Of a stretch of 64,000 nt of DNA, positions 26,665-35,131 are shown piece by piece; positions within the stretch are counted from its first letter, which is position 1, and every line of letters begins with the position of its first letter. The position numbers and the translations under genes are program-made. The notes beneath the pieces were generated by a model. It was not told the origin of the DNA. It did not search any database and saw only the letters and a list, made by a program, of their open reading frames with translations. Origin of the DNA: JAAFIP01 sp031367325 (lineage in GTDB: Bacteria > Pseudomonadota > Gammaproteobacteria > Burkholderiales > Burkholderiaceae_C); NCBI GenBank assembly GCA_031367325.1, contig JANLPQ010000007.1, positions 18,143-82,142 of the forward strand, read 5' to 3'.

Positions 26665-26666
26665 AA

Positions 26667-26720
26667 GACCAGACTTACGCGCCTTGTGGGCCAACTTCGG
26701 TTAGAGTGCAAGTTCTGGTC
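26667..26720. promoter_or_regulatory. Inverted repeat between patatin gene and tetR
   Basis: GACCAGACTT (26667-26676) and AAGTTCTGGTC (26710-26720) are inverted with one unpaired base. It sits 48 bases before the TetR start and could be its operator or a weak terminator. Confidence 0.4.
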
Positions 26721-26767
26721 AAGTCAGCCACAGCTGCCTGACATCACAGCAACCCACGAGGATTGTC

Positions 26768-27448
26768 ATGGCAAAAAAAGCACCGCGCCGCACCGCAGAA
26801 CGCATACTAGAAGTTACGCTAGAGTTGTTTAATCGCTTTGGCGAGCCTAATGTATCCACCACCTTGATATCGGCTGAGCTGAGCATCAGCCCGGGCAACT
26901 TGTACTACCACTACCCAGCCAAAGACGAACTGATCAACAGCCTGTTTGATAAATACGAGCGATCCTTGAGCGAACTGCTCAATGCCAGCGACGGTGTACG
27001 CGATGTGGAAGATGCCTGGTTTTTTATGCACAGCTTGTTTGAGTTGATATGGCAATACCGCTTTTTGTACCGCGACTTGAATGACCTGCTGTCTAAAAAT
27101 CGCCGCTTGGAAACCCACTTTCAATGGGTGCTGAAAAACAAAACCCGCAGTGTAAGGGCCATGCTGGACGCCATGAGCCGCAGTGGCGCCATTACCATTG
27201 ATTCACGCGAAGTAGAGGCTACGGCTACCTCGATGGTGGTGGTGCTTACCTACTGGCTTAGCTTCGAATATGTGCGCGATCCACGCAAAGCACTAGAACC
27301 CGAAAGCGCAGGGGCCGCCTTGATGCGGGGCGCGCAACATGTGCTCAATTTACTGGTGCCCTACTTGGAGGCAGGCCAACGCCAACATTTGCTAGGCTTG
27401 GTGAATGTGTACAGCGCTAAAGTTGCAACCGCAGTGCCTGCTGTTTAA
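26768..27448 (+). CDS. TetR/AcrR family transcriptional regulator
   Basis: 226 residues. The N-terminal helix-turn-helix lies at about residues 10-55 (ILEVTLELFNRFGEPNVSTT, then SPGNLYYHYPAKDELI). The C-terminal region has WFFMHSLFELIWQYRFLYRDL, typical of the TetR subgroup often found with acyl-chain metabolism genes. GAGGATTGTC precedes the ATG. It may control the lipid genes around it, but no operator is proven; an inverted repeat lies immediately upstream. Confidence 0.9.
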   Translation: MAKKAPRRTAERILEVTLELFNRFGEPNVSTTLISAELSISPGNLYYHYPAKDELINSLFDKYERSLSELLNASDGVRDVEDAWFFMHSLFELIWQYRFLYRDLNDLLSKNRRLETHFQWVLKNKTRSVRAMLDAMSRSGAITIDSREVEATATSMVVVLTYWLSFEYVRDPRKALEPESAGAALMRGAQHVLNLLVPYLEAGQRQHLLGLVNVYSAKVATAVPAV

Positions 27449-27468
27449 GGCTAAGTGAGCAGCAGTTT

Positions 27469-28101
27469 TCAGCTTGTCTTGTTCAAATCCACCGTTACCG
27501 CGAGTGGTACGTCCACTAATGTTTCGTAATGTGCCACCACAAAGGCCCGCTCACTTTGTTCAGCGGCAGCTTGCAATTGCTGCGTGACATAGCGAATAGA
27601 AGGTTTGTCTAGCGCAGCAAATGGATCGTCTAGCAAAGTTAGCGCCGCGCCCGAAGCAAAAGCCGCTGCCAGCCATACTTTGCGTTTGGTCCCTGTGGAC
27701 AGCATGTATATGGATTTATCCACATGAGGCTGCAATGACAGGCCTGTGACTAAGTCTTGCAAAGCTGCCGCGTTCCAATTCGGGTATTGCAATTGCACTT
27801 GTGCAAAATAGTCGGCAGGAGTGATGGCGTCAAACGCCTCGGTGCGCGGATCAATCCAAAACACTTGCTGTTGATAGGCTTGGGCATCGCATGCCAAATC
27901 AGCATTGTGAATTTTTAGCTGACCAGAGTTTGCAGCGAGATCGCCTGCCAAGATCCTGAGTAAAGTAGTTTTTCCACTGCCCTCATCGCCCAAGACCAAG
28001 CTCACGCCTGCAGGCAAACGCAGCGACAGTGCGCGCACAACCGTGCATCCTGAATAACCAAAGCACAGGGCATCAGCCTGCAAAATATAGAGGAAATTCA
28101 T
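27469..28101 (-). CDS. ABC-transporter ATP-binding protein without an adjacent permease
   Basis: About 210 residues from the ATG at 28101 (the longer frame to 28176 has no better start signal). Walker A is GDEGSGKTTLL, Walker B ALTLLDDPFAALD, with the switch His in FVVAHYE. The signature loop reads LSTGTKRKV, a departure from LSGGQ. The protein is short and no membrane subunit or receptor lies nearby, so it may serve a remote permease or a non-transport role. Confidence 0.8.
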   Translation of the reverse strand: MNFLYILQADALCFGYSGCTVVRALSLRLPAGVSLVLGDEGSGKTTLLRILAGDLAANSGQLKIHNADLACDAQAYQQQVFWIDPRTEAFDAITPADYFAQVQLQYPNWNAAALQDLVTGLSLQPHVDKSIYMLSTGTKRKVWLAAAFASGAALTLLDDPFAALDKPSIRYVTQQLQAAAEQSERAFVVAHYETLVDVPLAVTVDLNKTS

Positions 28102-28225
28102 ACTACTATGTTCAATAATTACAATGGTTATTACAAGGTGTATGAGCATTGTAGATACCATGTCTAGACGTATCACCCATCCTGGTACCTAGTCCAGCAC
28201 TTATCGCACTTACTACACCACTCCC

Positions 28226-29446
28226 ATGCTCGATTCTGAATCTACTGCCCGCACAGCATGGCCTGCTATCGCTTTGCTATACCTAGCGGGCGCACTGGCG
28301 GCTTTGCAATATGCCAAAGTACCACTGATGTTGCCCAGCTTGCTGCTGCAAACGCCCATGAGCACTGTGCAGCAGGCACTTGTGTTGTCGATCATTGGCA
28401 TCGTAGGCGCTATTGCCGGCACCTTTGCTGGAGCCGTGTGCCAAGCCGCTGGACTGCGTCGCACTTTAGTATTTGGTTTAGCAGTAGGCGCCGCAGGCGC
28501 ATTGCTGCCACTGGCAGCCAGCGCCTACCCCATGCTGTTGCTGGCACGCGGCATAGAAAGCGCGGCGCATATGGCCATTGTGGTGTCGGTGCCCACACTG
28601 ATGCTGTCTTTATGTAGCCCTGTAGACCGCCCCAGAGTCATGGCGATGTGGAGCTGCTACTTCACCATTACTTTCATCAGCGCAGCCTTCGTAGCGCCCA
28701 TGGTGCTGCGTGCTGCAGGATGGCAAGGTATGGCTGTTCTTCACGCTTTGTTGATGGTCGTAGTGGGGCTACTGTGCTGGCGTTTGCCGCATACCGATGC
28801 GCAGCCTAGTGCGCGCCAAAGACTATCTACACAACATATTTTGAAAGCGCAGTTTCGCTTGTTAGGCCAAGGTAAACTGCTGGCCGTGCCGGCCACCTTC
28901 TTTGGCTACACCTTGCTGTTTGTAGCGCTGGTCAGCGTGCTGCCGCGCTGGCTGTCGTCCACGCCCGCGCAGGCAACGCAACTGGCCATGGCATTGCCTT
29001 GCGCATCGTTGGTGGGCACACTGCTGTCCATGGCGATGCTGAGTCGGGGCATCGCTGGCTACCGCATCGTAGCGTGGTCAGCGCTGGGCATTATCTTGAC
29101 AGGTGCTGGTTTGATGCCTTTACCGGCGCAGGGCTGGTCAACGCTGGGCGTGGTATTTATCACTTTTATCTTGCTGGGCACACTACCTGCTGGGGTTATC
29201 AGCTCTATTCCCGCACTGTTCAGCCCGGGCGACGCCGACATCACTTTGGTCAATGGCGGTTTGGTGCAGTTTGGCAATTTGGGCAATTTTGTTGGCTCGC
29301 CTGTCTTGGCGGCGCTGCTGGTGCAGTTTGGTTGGGTCAGCATGGGAGCTTACTTGCTGGCAGGTGGTCTGATCGTATCGGTGTGTTTGGTACTTTTACG
29401 TCGCAGCATTATCAATGTGCAGCAACAACCCCATATAAACACTTAA
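28226..29446 (+). CDS. Major facilitator superfamily transporter
   Basis: 406-residue inner-membrane protein with about twelve hydrophobic segments in two halves. A GLRRTLVFG loop lies between helices 2 and 3, where MFS proteins have a conserved basic turn. The overall pattern is closest to CynX/NimT-type carriers; substrate unknown. It is followed after 22 bases by the DsbA-like gene in the same direction. Confidence 0.83.
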   Translation: MLDSESTARTAWPAIALLYLAGALAALQYAKVPLMLPSLLLQTPMSTVQQALVLSIIGIVGAIAGTFAGAVCQAAGLRRTLVFGLAVGAAGALLPLAASAYPMLLLARGIESAAHMAIVVSVPTLMLSLCSPVDRPRVMAMWSCYFTITFISAAFVAPMVLRAAGWQGMAVLHALLMVVVGLLCWRLPHTDAQPSARQRLSTQHILKAQFRLLGQGKLLAVPATFFGYTLLFVALVSVLPRWLSSTPAQATQLAMALPCASLVGTLLSMAMLSRGIAGYRIVAWSALGIILTGAGLMPLPAQGWSTLGVVFITFILLGTLPAGVISSIPALFSPGDADITLVNGGLVQFGNLGNFVGSPVLAALLVQFGWVSMGAYLLAGGLIVSVCLVLLRRSIINVQQQPHINT

Positions 29447-29468
29447 TTCATTTTTTTAAAGAACCTCT

Positions 29469-30149
29469 ATGCCTACCCACCTCAAAATTGACTTTGTTTC
29501 TGATGTGTCTTGTCCGTGGTGCATCATTGGCCTGAAGGCTTTGGACGAAGCGATAGCGCGTGTGGGAAACGATATCAGCGTCGAGATGCACTTTCAGCCG
29601 TTTGAACTGAACCCCAAAATGGCGGCCCTTGGGCAAGACATTACCGAGCACATTGTTGAAAAATATGGCATCACGCCTGCGCAAGCTGATGCCAACCGCG
29701 AGAACATACGCGCGCGCGGTGCTCAAGTAGGTTTTCAATTCAGTATGGGCAAGGCAGATGTAGTAACCGGCAGCACAGGCCGCAGTCGCATCTACAACAC
29801 CTTTGACGCACACCGCCTGCTGCACTGGGCGCAGCTAGAGGGTTTAGCCCAGCAAAGGGCACTCAAAGAAGCGTTATTCAAAGCTTACTTTACCGATGGT
29901 CAAAACCCTGCGTCGCATAAAGTGTTGGTGCAATTGGCAGGCAGCGCAGGATTGGATACCGTGCGCGCCAGTCAAATTTTAGCCAGCGATGACTATGCGG
30001 GCGACGTGCGTCAGCGCGAGAAGCTTTACCTGGATCAAGGTATTCATTCGGTTCCAGCTATCATCATTAACGATCAGCATTTAATCTCTGGTGGCCAACC
30101 CGCCGATGTGTTTGAGCAAGCCTTGCGCCAGATTGCGGCTGCAAGCTAA
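29469..30149 (+). CDS. DsbA/FrnE-family thiol oxidoreductase
   Basis: 226-residue thioredoxin-fold protein with the active-site pair C15-P-W-C18 in SCPWCIIG. It lacks a signal peptide and is therefore cytoplasmic. Motifs HFQPFELNP, FDAHRLLHWA and the cis-Pro segment SVPAIIIND are those of FrnE-like DsbA proteins, which catalyse dithiol exchange or isomerase reactions. It converges with the small membrane protein gene, the stops overlapping by four bases. Confidence 0.92.
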   Translation: MPTHLKIDFVSDVSCPWCIIGLKALDEAIARVGNDISVEMHFQPFELNPKMAALGQDITEHIVEKYGITPAQADANRENIRARGAQVGFQFSMGKADVVTGSTGRSRIYNTFDAHRLLHWAQLEGLAQQRALKEALFKAYFTDGQNPASHKVLVQLAGSAGLDTVRASQILASDDYAGDVRQREKLYLDQGIHSVPAIIINDQHLISGGQPADVFEQALRQIAAAS

Positions 30150-30535
30150 GCTACCTGCGCCTTATCGGTTGCACCCCAAAGCCATAGGCCGTACAGCAAT
30201 ACACATGTCACATCAAAAAATACCACCAAGTGTAAGCCCTGTAATGCAGGGTGATTCCAACCCATAATAATCAACGCACAAAAACCCAGCTTCTCGACCA
30301 AAGCAGCCCATACTGCGGGGCGGCGGTGCACCGGATGGCGCGCAGCATACACCAGCAAGCCACCAATACAAAAAATCAAAATGCCTGCCTGCTGTGCATA
30401 CAACTTGCCCACTGCATCGCCTACCTGCAAGCCCGACAAGGACAGCACCAGATCGGGTGCAAAGTACTGCAACAGCGGCAGCATGGTGATAATGCCGGTG
30501 ATATACAAGATGTGGGTAAAGTATTTTTGAACCAT
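30146..30535 (-). CDS. Small four-helix membrane protein of unknown function
   Basis: 129 residues with four hydrophobic stretches (FTHILYITGIITMLPLLQYF, AGILIFCIGGLLVYAA, FCALIIMGWNHPAL, VVFFDVTCVLLYGLWLWG). I do not recognise a family. Its frame is open and strongly membrane-like, which argues that it is real, and its 3' end overlaps the DsbA-like gene by four bases. Confidence 0.7.
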   Translation of the reverse strand: MVQKYFTHILYITGIITMLPLLQYFAPDLVLSLSGLQVGDAVGKLYAQQAGILIFCIGGLLVYAARHPVHRRPAVWAALVEKLGFCALIIMGWNHPALQGLHLVVFFDVTCVLLYGLWLWGATDKAQVA

Positions 30536-30579
30536 AAGGCCCCCAAGTTAGATAATTGCGTGGCCTTGATAATAAGCCT

Positions 30580-31185
30580 ATGAAGCGCCTGTCCTGCACT
30601 ACTTGCCTGCGCGCACAAAGCACTTGCATTTGCCAATGGATTACACCCACTACCCACGCAAGCCAGGTGCTGATCTTGCAGCACCCTAGCGAGGTCACCC
30701 AGGCTAAAGGCAGTGCACGGTTGCTGCATTTAAGCTTGCAGCGCAGCCTGATGGTGACAGGTGAAGTGTTTGATACGCAGGCGCTTAGTGCACTGCTGTC
30801 GACCCCGCAACATTACACAGTGCTGTTGTACCCAGACCACCCGCAGGATACCGCCATAGACCTCACGCTGCCACCTGTGTTGGCACCCTCTGCGTTGCAA
30901 AATCCAGCACACGTGCGCTTAGTAATACTAGATGGCACTTGGCGCAAAAGCCGCAAAATGCTGTACCTTAACCCACTGTTGCAACAGCTGCCGCGCCTGT
31001 CATTGCACAACGTGCCACCCTCGCGCTACAGCATTCGTGCAGCCCATAAACCACATCAACTCTCGACACTAGAAGCCACCTGTGCCGCGCTGGCGCAGAT
31101 AGAAGGCAGCGCAGCACCTTTTGCACCACTGCTGGCCGCATTTGATGGGTTTGTAGCCCAACAGTCGGCCTATAGTCCTCGATAA
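30580..31185 (+). CDS. DTW-domain protein (probable tRNA acp3U-forming enzyme)
   Basis: About 201 residues from the ATG at 30580. Zinc-type cysteines are CTTCLRAQSTCICQ at the N-terminus; the DTW-type motif appears as LDGTWRKSRKM with downstream PPSRYSIRAAHKPHQLST. DTW proteins (TapT/TuaA-like) add aminocarboxypropyl groups to tRNA uridine. The first in-frame codon, a TTG at 30556, would add eight residues and is less likely. Confidence 0.88.
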   Translation: MKRLSCTTCLRAQSTCICQWITPTTHASQVLILQHPSEVTQAKGSARLLHLSLQRSLMVTGEVFDTQALSALLSTPQHYTVLLYPDHPQDTAIDLTLPPVLAPSALQNPAHVRLVILDGTWRKSRKMLYLNPLLQQLPRLSLHNVPPSRYSIRAAHKPHQLSTLEATCAALAQIEGSAAPFAPLLAAFDGFVAQQSAYSPR

Positions 31186-31196
31186 AATCTAACACT

Positions 31197-32630
31197 ATGT
31201 CTTCACACACTGACCCAACAGCCACCGTAGCCAACACGCCTGCGCTACGCCAGATTAAAAACCTGCCTGGGCCGCGTGCGTGGCCCTTGGTGGGCAATGT
31301 GCTGCAGCTCAAACCACGTCGCATACACCAAGACGTAGAACTGTTGTGCCAACGCTTTGGCCCTTTGCTGCGGCTGTACTTTGGCCGCCAACCCGTGGTG
31401 GTGGTAGCCAACCACGGCACAGTCAATGCCATATTGCGCGAGCGGCCTGGCACTTTTCGCAGGCCTAGCTTGACCACCCAAGTAGCAGCGGAAATGGGCG
31501 GACTGCCCAACGTGTTTAATGCAGAGGGCACCAACTGGCGCAACCAGCGGCGCATGGTGATGGCAGGTTTTGCACCCAAACCTATCAAAGCGTACTTTCC
31601 GGCGCTGGTCAACGTAGCTTTGCGTTTGCAGCGGCGCTGGGATATGGCGGCGGCGCAGCACAGCCAGATTGACTTGTCGGCTGACCTGAAACGCTATACG
31701 GTAGACATCATTGCAGGGCTGGCTTTTGGTCAAGATGTGAATACGCTGGAGTCGGGTGACAACGTGATTCAGCAGCATCTGGACTGCATATTGCCGGGTA
31801 TTGCGCGCCGCAGCTTGTCTATCGTGCCGTACTGGCGCTACTTTAGGCTACCCCGAGACCGCAAACTCGACCGAAGCAACACAGCGCTGCGTGCGGCGGT
31901 GTATGAACTGATAGCGCAGGCACGTCAACGCATGCAGGCTAACCCCGTGCTGGTTGACAAGCCCAGCAACTTGCTAGAAGCCATGATCGCCGCTGCCGAC
32001 CAACCCGATAGTGGGGTAGACAACGACACCGTAGCGGGCAATGTGTCTACCATGCTGCTAGCAGGGGAAGACACCACTGCCAACACAATTGCGTGGCTGC
32101 TATACCTGCTGCGCCGCAACCCAGAAATTTTGCAAAAAGTAGCCCTTGAAGTGAAACAACTAGCCCCCGACTGCGCAGGCTTTACGCTGGATCAGATGGA
32201 TGCACTAGTGTATTTAGACGCCAGCATTCAAGAGGCCATGCGGCTCAAACCCGTAGGCCCGTTTATGCCAGTAGAAGCTGTGGTGGACACCACTATAGAA
32301 GACGTGCATGTGCCCAAGGGCACCTTGGTATGGTGCGTGCTGCGGCACGACAGCATGGATGAAAAGCACTTTACCAATGCGCAAGCATTTATGCCTGAAC
32401 GCTGGCTTGGCAATTCGGTAGACAAGCACGTCTCCACGCCTTTTGGCTCTGGCCCACGCACCTGCCCTGGGCGCTATCTGGCCTTGCTAGAAATCAAAAT
32501 AGCCGTCGCCATGCTGCTGAGCCATTTTGAGCTGGACAGCGTTGACACTGAAGATGGCACAGAAGCCCAAGAGCTGATGGGATTTGTGATGTCGCCTGTG
32601 GGCCTGCGTATGCGGTTGAAGCCAGTCTAG
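31197..32630 (+). CDS. Cytochrome P450
   Basis: 477-residue heme monooxygenase. The N-terminal proline-rich hinge is LPGPRAWPLVGN, the I-helix oxygen-activation motif AGEDTTANT, the ExxR pair EAMR and the heme-Cys loop FGSGPRTCPGRYLA. No N-terminal membrane anchor is visible, as usual for bacterial P450s. Its stop abuts the WS/DGAT stop on the other strand. A fatty acid or alkane substrate is plausible from the neighbourhood but not shown. No dedicated redox partner gene is adjacent; the ferredoxin reductase at 17.6 kb could serve. Confidence 0.92.
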   Translation: MSSHTDPTATVANTPALRQIKNLPGPRAWPLVGNVLQLKPRRIHQDVELLCQRFGPLLRLYFGRQPVVVVANHGTVNAILRERPGTFRRPSLTTQVAAEMGGLPNVFNAEGTNWRNQRRMVMAGFAPKPIKAYFPALVNVALRLQRRWDMAAAQHSQIDLSADLKRYTVDIIAGLAFGQDVNTLESGDNVIQQHLDCILPGIARRSLSIVPYWRYFRLPRDRKLDRSNTALRAAVYELIAQARQRMQANPVLVDKPSNLLEAMIAAADQPDSGVDNDTVAGNVSTMLLAGEDTTANTIAWLLYLLRRNPEILQKVALEVKQLAPDCAGFTLDQMDALVYLDASIQEAMRLKPVGPFMPVEAVVDTTIEDVHVPKGTLVWCVLRHDSMDEKHFTNAQAFMPERWLGNSVDKHVSTPFGSGPRTCPGRYLALLEIKIAVAMLLSHFELDSVDTEDGTEAQELMGFVMSPVGLRMRLKPV

Positions 32631-34265
32631 TCACTCGGCCCACGGCAACATCAAAGTCACAATCGACAGCTTTGCAAACTCGGGTTCAAACTCGTCGATG
32701 ATGGCTTGTGGGTTGGGGCACAGGCCTGCATCAGTAATCAAACCGAACTGCACGCCGCCGCCGTAGCTCAAAATGCTGACGCCCATACCCACATCGCCGC
32801 TTTGGGGTACCCAGAAAATATTTTCTTCGATGGTGGAGCCGCAGAACTGCAATTTCTCGCGTGGCCCGGGCACGTTGGTCATGACAGCCGTGGTCTTTTT
32901 GCTGAACAAATTAAGCATGGCGTCTTGCGCAGGCTTGATCAACAGGCCCGCCACCGCTAGCAGACTAAAAGCCAGCAGCGGCTGGTAGCTGCCCTTCATG
33001 TGCGCCATGCGTTTACGCACCTCGTACACGCGCTCAATCGGGTTGGCCACGCCGATGGGCAGCACCAGCGGCGCTAGGCCAAATCGGTTGCCCAGCTTGT
33101 GGGCTTGGTCCAGCGGGCGCAGGTTAACGGGCACCATGGCGCGAATCTCTTGGCCAGTCACGTCGTCGCCCATACTTCTTAAATATTCGCCTATCGCGCC
33201 TGCTGCGCAGCTGAGCAATACATCGTTGATAGAGCAGTTCAACGCTTTGCTAACTGCGCGCACTTCTTCTAGCGGAATGGGCTGACACCATGCTACTTTT
33301 TTAGTGGTGCCGGGCTTGCCTTTAAGGCGGGTTTTAGAGTCGTCAGGCATCATGGCCAGCGCTGCCAAGTCGCCTACCAGCTGCATGCCCACCTTGGCCA
33401 TGTCCATCGACCCTGCCAGACCCTTTTGCGGGTCGGCCAGCATTTGCAATGAGCGTGCTGCGCCTTGGCCTGCAGCGCCTAATGCTTTAACCGTCAAGTC
33501 TGTAAAAGGTTTTAAAAAGCTGTGCGTTAACCAATCTTCAGGGCCCGTAGGCGCTTCTTTGCGTTTACGCTCGGGCGGTGGCAAGCCGCCGTCTACCAGC
33601 GATGTGGTGACCGAAATCAAGGCAATGCCATCGGCAATACAGTGGTGAATGCGCACCATCATGGCGCTGCCTTTGGAGCCGTCGGGCAATGTGTAGTTCT
33701 CTACCAAATGAAACTGCCACAGGGGGCGGCGGCGGTCTAACGGCGTGGTGGTTAGCACGGCTACACGGTCTTGCAGCGCGTCTTGCAAAGTAGCGCCCTT
33801 GCTGGCTTTGAGCGTTTCGGTTACCACATGGTTTTGAATATCAAATTTTTTGTCGTCCACCCAGGTAGCGCCTGCTGCGTCTTCGACCACGCGCTGCCCA
33901 AAACGGCGGTATTTAAGCAAACGGCTTTCAATACGCTCGCACAAAGCTGCATGGGTAATTCCGGGCTTGAGCACCCAGATTCCTACAATCATCATCAAAT
34001 TTTGCGGACTGTCCATGCGCAGCCACGCGGTGTCTACCTTGGTCATGCGCTCGCCCGACAGGCCCAGCGTACCGGCCACTGCGCGCTCTACGTTTTTTTG
34101 CATTACCTTGGCGGCTTGCTGGGCGGTGCTGGCAGCTTTTTGCGCGCCAACAACGGTTTTAGCAGCCGTTTTAGCGACTGTTCTGCGTGCAGTTTTGACC
34201 ACTTTTTTGGCCACGGTTTGGGCCGTAGCTTGTTGTTTTTCGGGTGCCATAACGCGAGTGACCAT
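32631..34265 (-). CDS. Wax ester synthase/diacylglycerol acyltransferase with basic N-terminal extension
   Basis: 544-residue bifunctional WS/DGAT, which esterifies acyl-CoA to fatty alcohols or diacylglycerol. The catalytic HHxxxDG motif is HHCIADG (207-213), and the conserved C-terminal NVPGP occurs as TNVPGPREKLQF. The domain begins at about residue 74 (MTKVDTAWLRMD, where relatives have their N-terminus). Ahead of it lies a Lys/Ala/Thr-rich stretch (KKVVKTARRTVAKTAAKTVV ...) like phasin tails. The start at 34265 has AGGAG upstream. It partners with the fatty acyl reductase. Confidence 0.9.
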   Translation of the reverse strand: MVTRVMAPEKQQATAQTVAKKVVKTARRTVAKTAAKTVVGAQKAASTAQQAAKVMQKNVERAVAGTLGLSGERMTKVDTAWLRMDSPQNLMMIVGIWVLKPGITHAALCERIESRLLKYRRFGQRVVEDAAGATWVDDKKFDIQNHVVTETLKASKGATLQDALQDRVAVLTTTPLDRRRPLWQFHLVENYTLPDGSKGSAMMVRIHHCIADGIALISVTTSLVDGGLPPPERKRKEAPTGPEDWLTHSFLKPFTDLTVKALGAAGQGAARSLQMLADPQKGLAGSMDMAKVGMQLVGDLAALAMMPDDSKTRLKGKPGTTKKVAWCQPIPLEEVRAVSKALNCSINDVLLSCAAGAIGEYLRSMGDDVTGQEIRAMVPVNLRPLDQAHKLGNRFGLAPLVLPIGVANPIERVYEVRKRMAHMKGSYQPLLAFSLLAVAGLLIKPAQDAMLNLFSKKTTAVMTNVPGPREKLQFCGSTIEENIFWVPQSGDVGMGVSILSYGGGVQFGLITDAGLCPNPQAIIDEFEPEFAKLSIVTLMLPWAE

Positions 34266-34425
34266 CTAAAGCTCTCCTAGGGGCATCTTGTGTAGCCCCG
34301 TGGCTGCACAAAAATACGGTGTGGGATGATGTTGGGGATAATTGTCTATTTTGGCGGGTTTTAAGCCATTAAGATACAGAGCAGTTTCCCTTAAACGCCG
34401 ATTCATTTATTCAAAGGAGCACCTT

Positions 34426-34680
34426 ATGGCCGACCTGCAAACCCAATTCAACGCCGCCATGGCAGATTCTAAAAACCTCGCCGAGCGCCCTGATAACGCT
34501 ACGCTGCTAAAAATCTACTCGCTGTACAAGCAAGGCAGCACGGGTGACAACACAGAGAAGAAGCCCGGCTTTGGCGATATGGTGGGACGCGCTAAGTGGG
34601 ACGCGTGGAACGGCCTGAAAGGTACGTCTACCGATGACGCGATGCAGCAATACGTAGATTTGATTGAATCACTGAAGTAA
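34426..34680 (+). CDS. Acyl-CoA-binding protein
   Basis: 84-residue helical protein. Start ATG at 34426 is preceded by AAAGGAGC. The family block YSLYKQGSTGDN and KPGFGDMVGRAKWDAWNGLKG are those of acyl-CoA-binding proteins, which hold long-chain acyl-CoA in the cytosol and deliver it to acyltransferases. ACBP is rare in bacteria but found in several lipid-storing lineages. It starts 160 bases from the divergent WS/DGAT start and could share a promoter region with it. Confidence 0.93.
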   Translation: MADLQTQFNAAMADSKNLAERPDNATLLKIYSLYKQGSTGDNTEKKPGFGDMVGRAKWDAWNGLKGTSTDDAMQQYVDLIESLK

Positions 34681-34701
34681 TTTTTAAGTGTTTTGGGCCT
34701 T

Positions 34702-34744
34702 ACAGCCCGTAGAACCTGCTCAAGCAGCTATCAAGTATATAGCG
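34702..34744 (-). repeat. Family A dispersed repeat, copy 8
   Basis: Reverse copy with intact core CCTGCTCAAGCAGCTAT, 20 bases after the ACBP stop. Confidence 0.88.
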
Positions 34745-34772
34745 CATTGGGCAATAGAACCTGCCACCAAAG

Positions 34773-35087
34773 TTAGGCCTTTTTCTTAACGGCAGGCTTT
34801 TTCTTAAGCAAGGCGTCAAGATTCTTGGTGATTTCGCCTTCAATTTTGTCTCTGAATGCACCCAGCAAAAAGCCTAGCTTGGCGTTTAGCACAAAAGTGT
34901 CTTTGCTCACCATCAGGCTTCCGTCTACACCGCTGCGCTTAAAGGTGACCTCGTCTTGGGTTTTGCCTTCTTCGTAGGTGCAGTCCATATCGAATTTTGT
35001 CTCGACTTGCTCAGCCCATTTAAAGGCAATTTTGCGGGCCTCTGGCAAGCCTAGGTCGTGGGTGCGTTCGATATGAATGTCTGCCAT
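34773..35087 (-). CDS. Polyhydroxyalkanoic-acid system (PHA granule region) family protein
   Basis: 104-residue small protein of the family called PHA_gran_rgn or polyhydroxyalkanoic acid system protein, known from its block HDLGLPEARKIAFKWAEQ and DEVTFKRSGVDGSL. These are found near PHA genes and are thought to associate with granules; exact role unknown. It ends with the basic tail LLKKKPAVKKKA, like the phasin. It lies between ACBP and the peptidase gene. Confidence 0.82.
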   Translation of the reverse strand: MADIHIERTHDLGLPEARKIAFKWAEQVETKFDMDCTYEEGKTQDEVTFKRSGVDGSLMVSKDTFVLNAKLGFLLGAFRDKIEGEITKNLDALLKKKPAVKKKA

Positions 35088-35131
35088 GGTGTGTCCTGTT
35101 GACTAAAGTGGGGTTGATTATGGCCCAGCAG

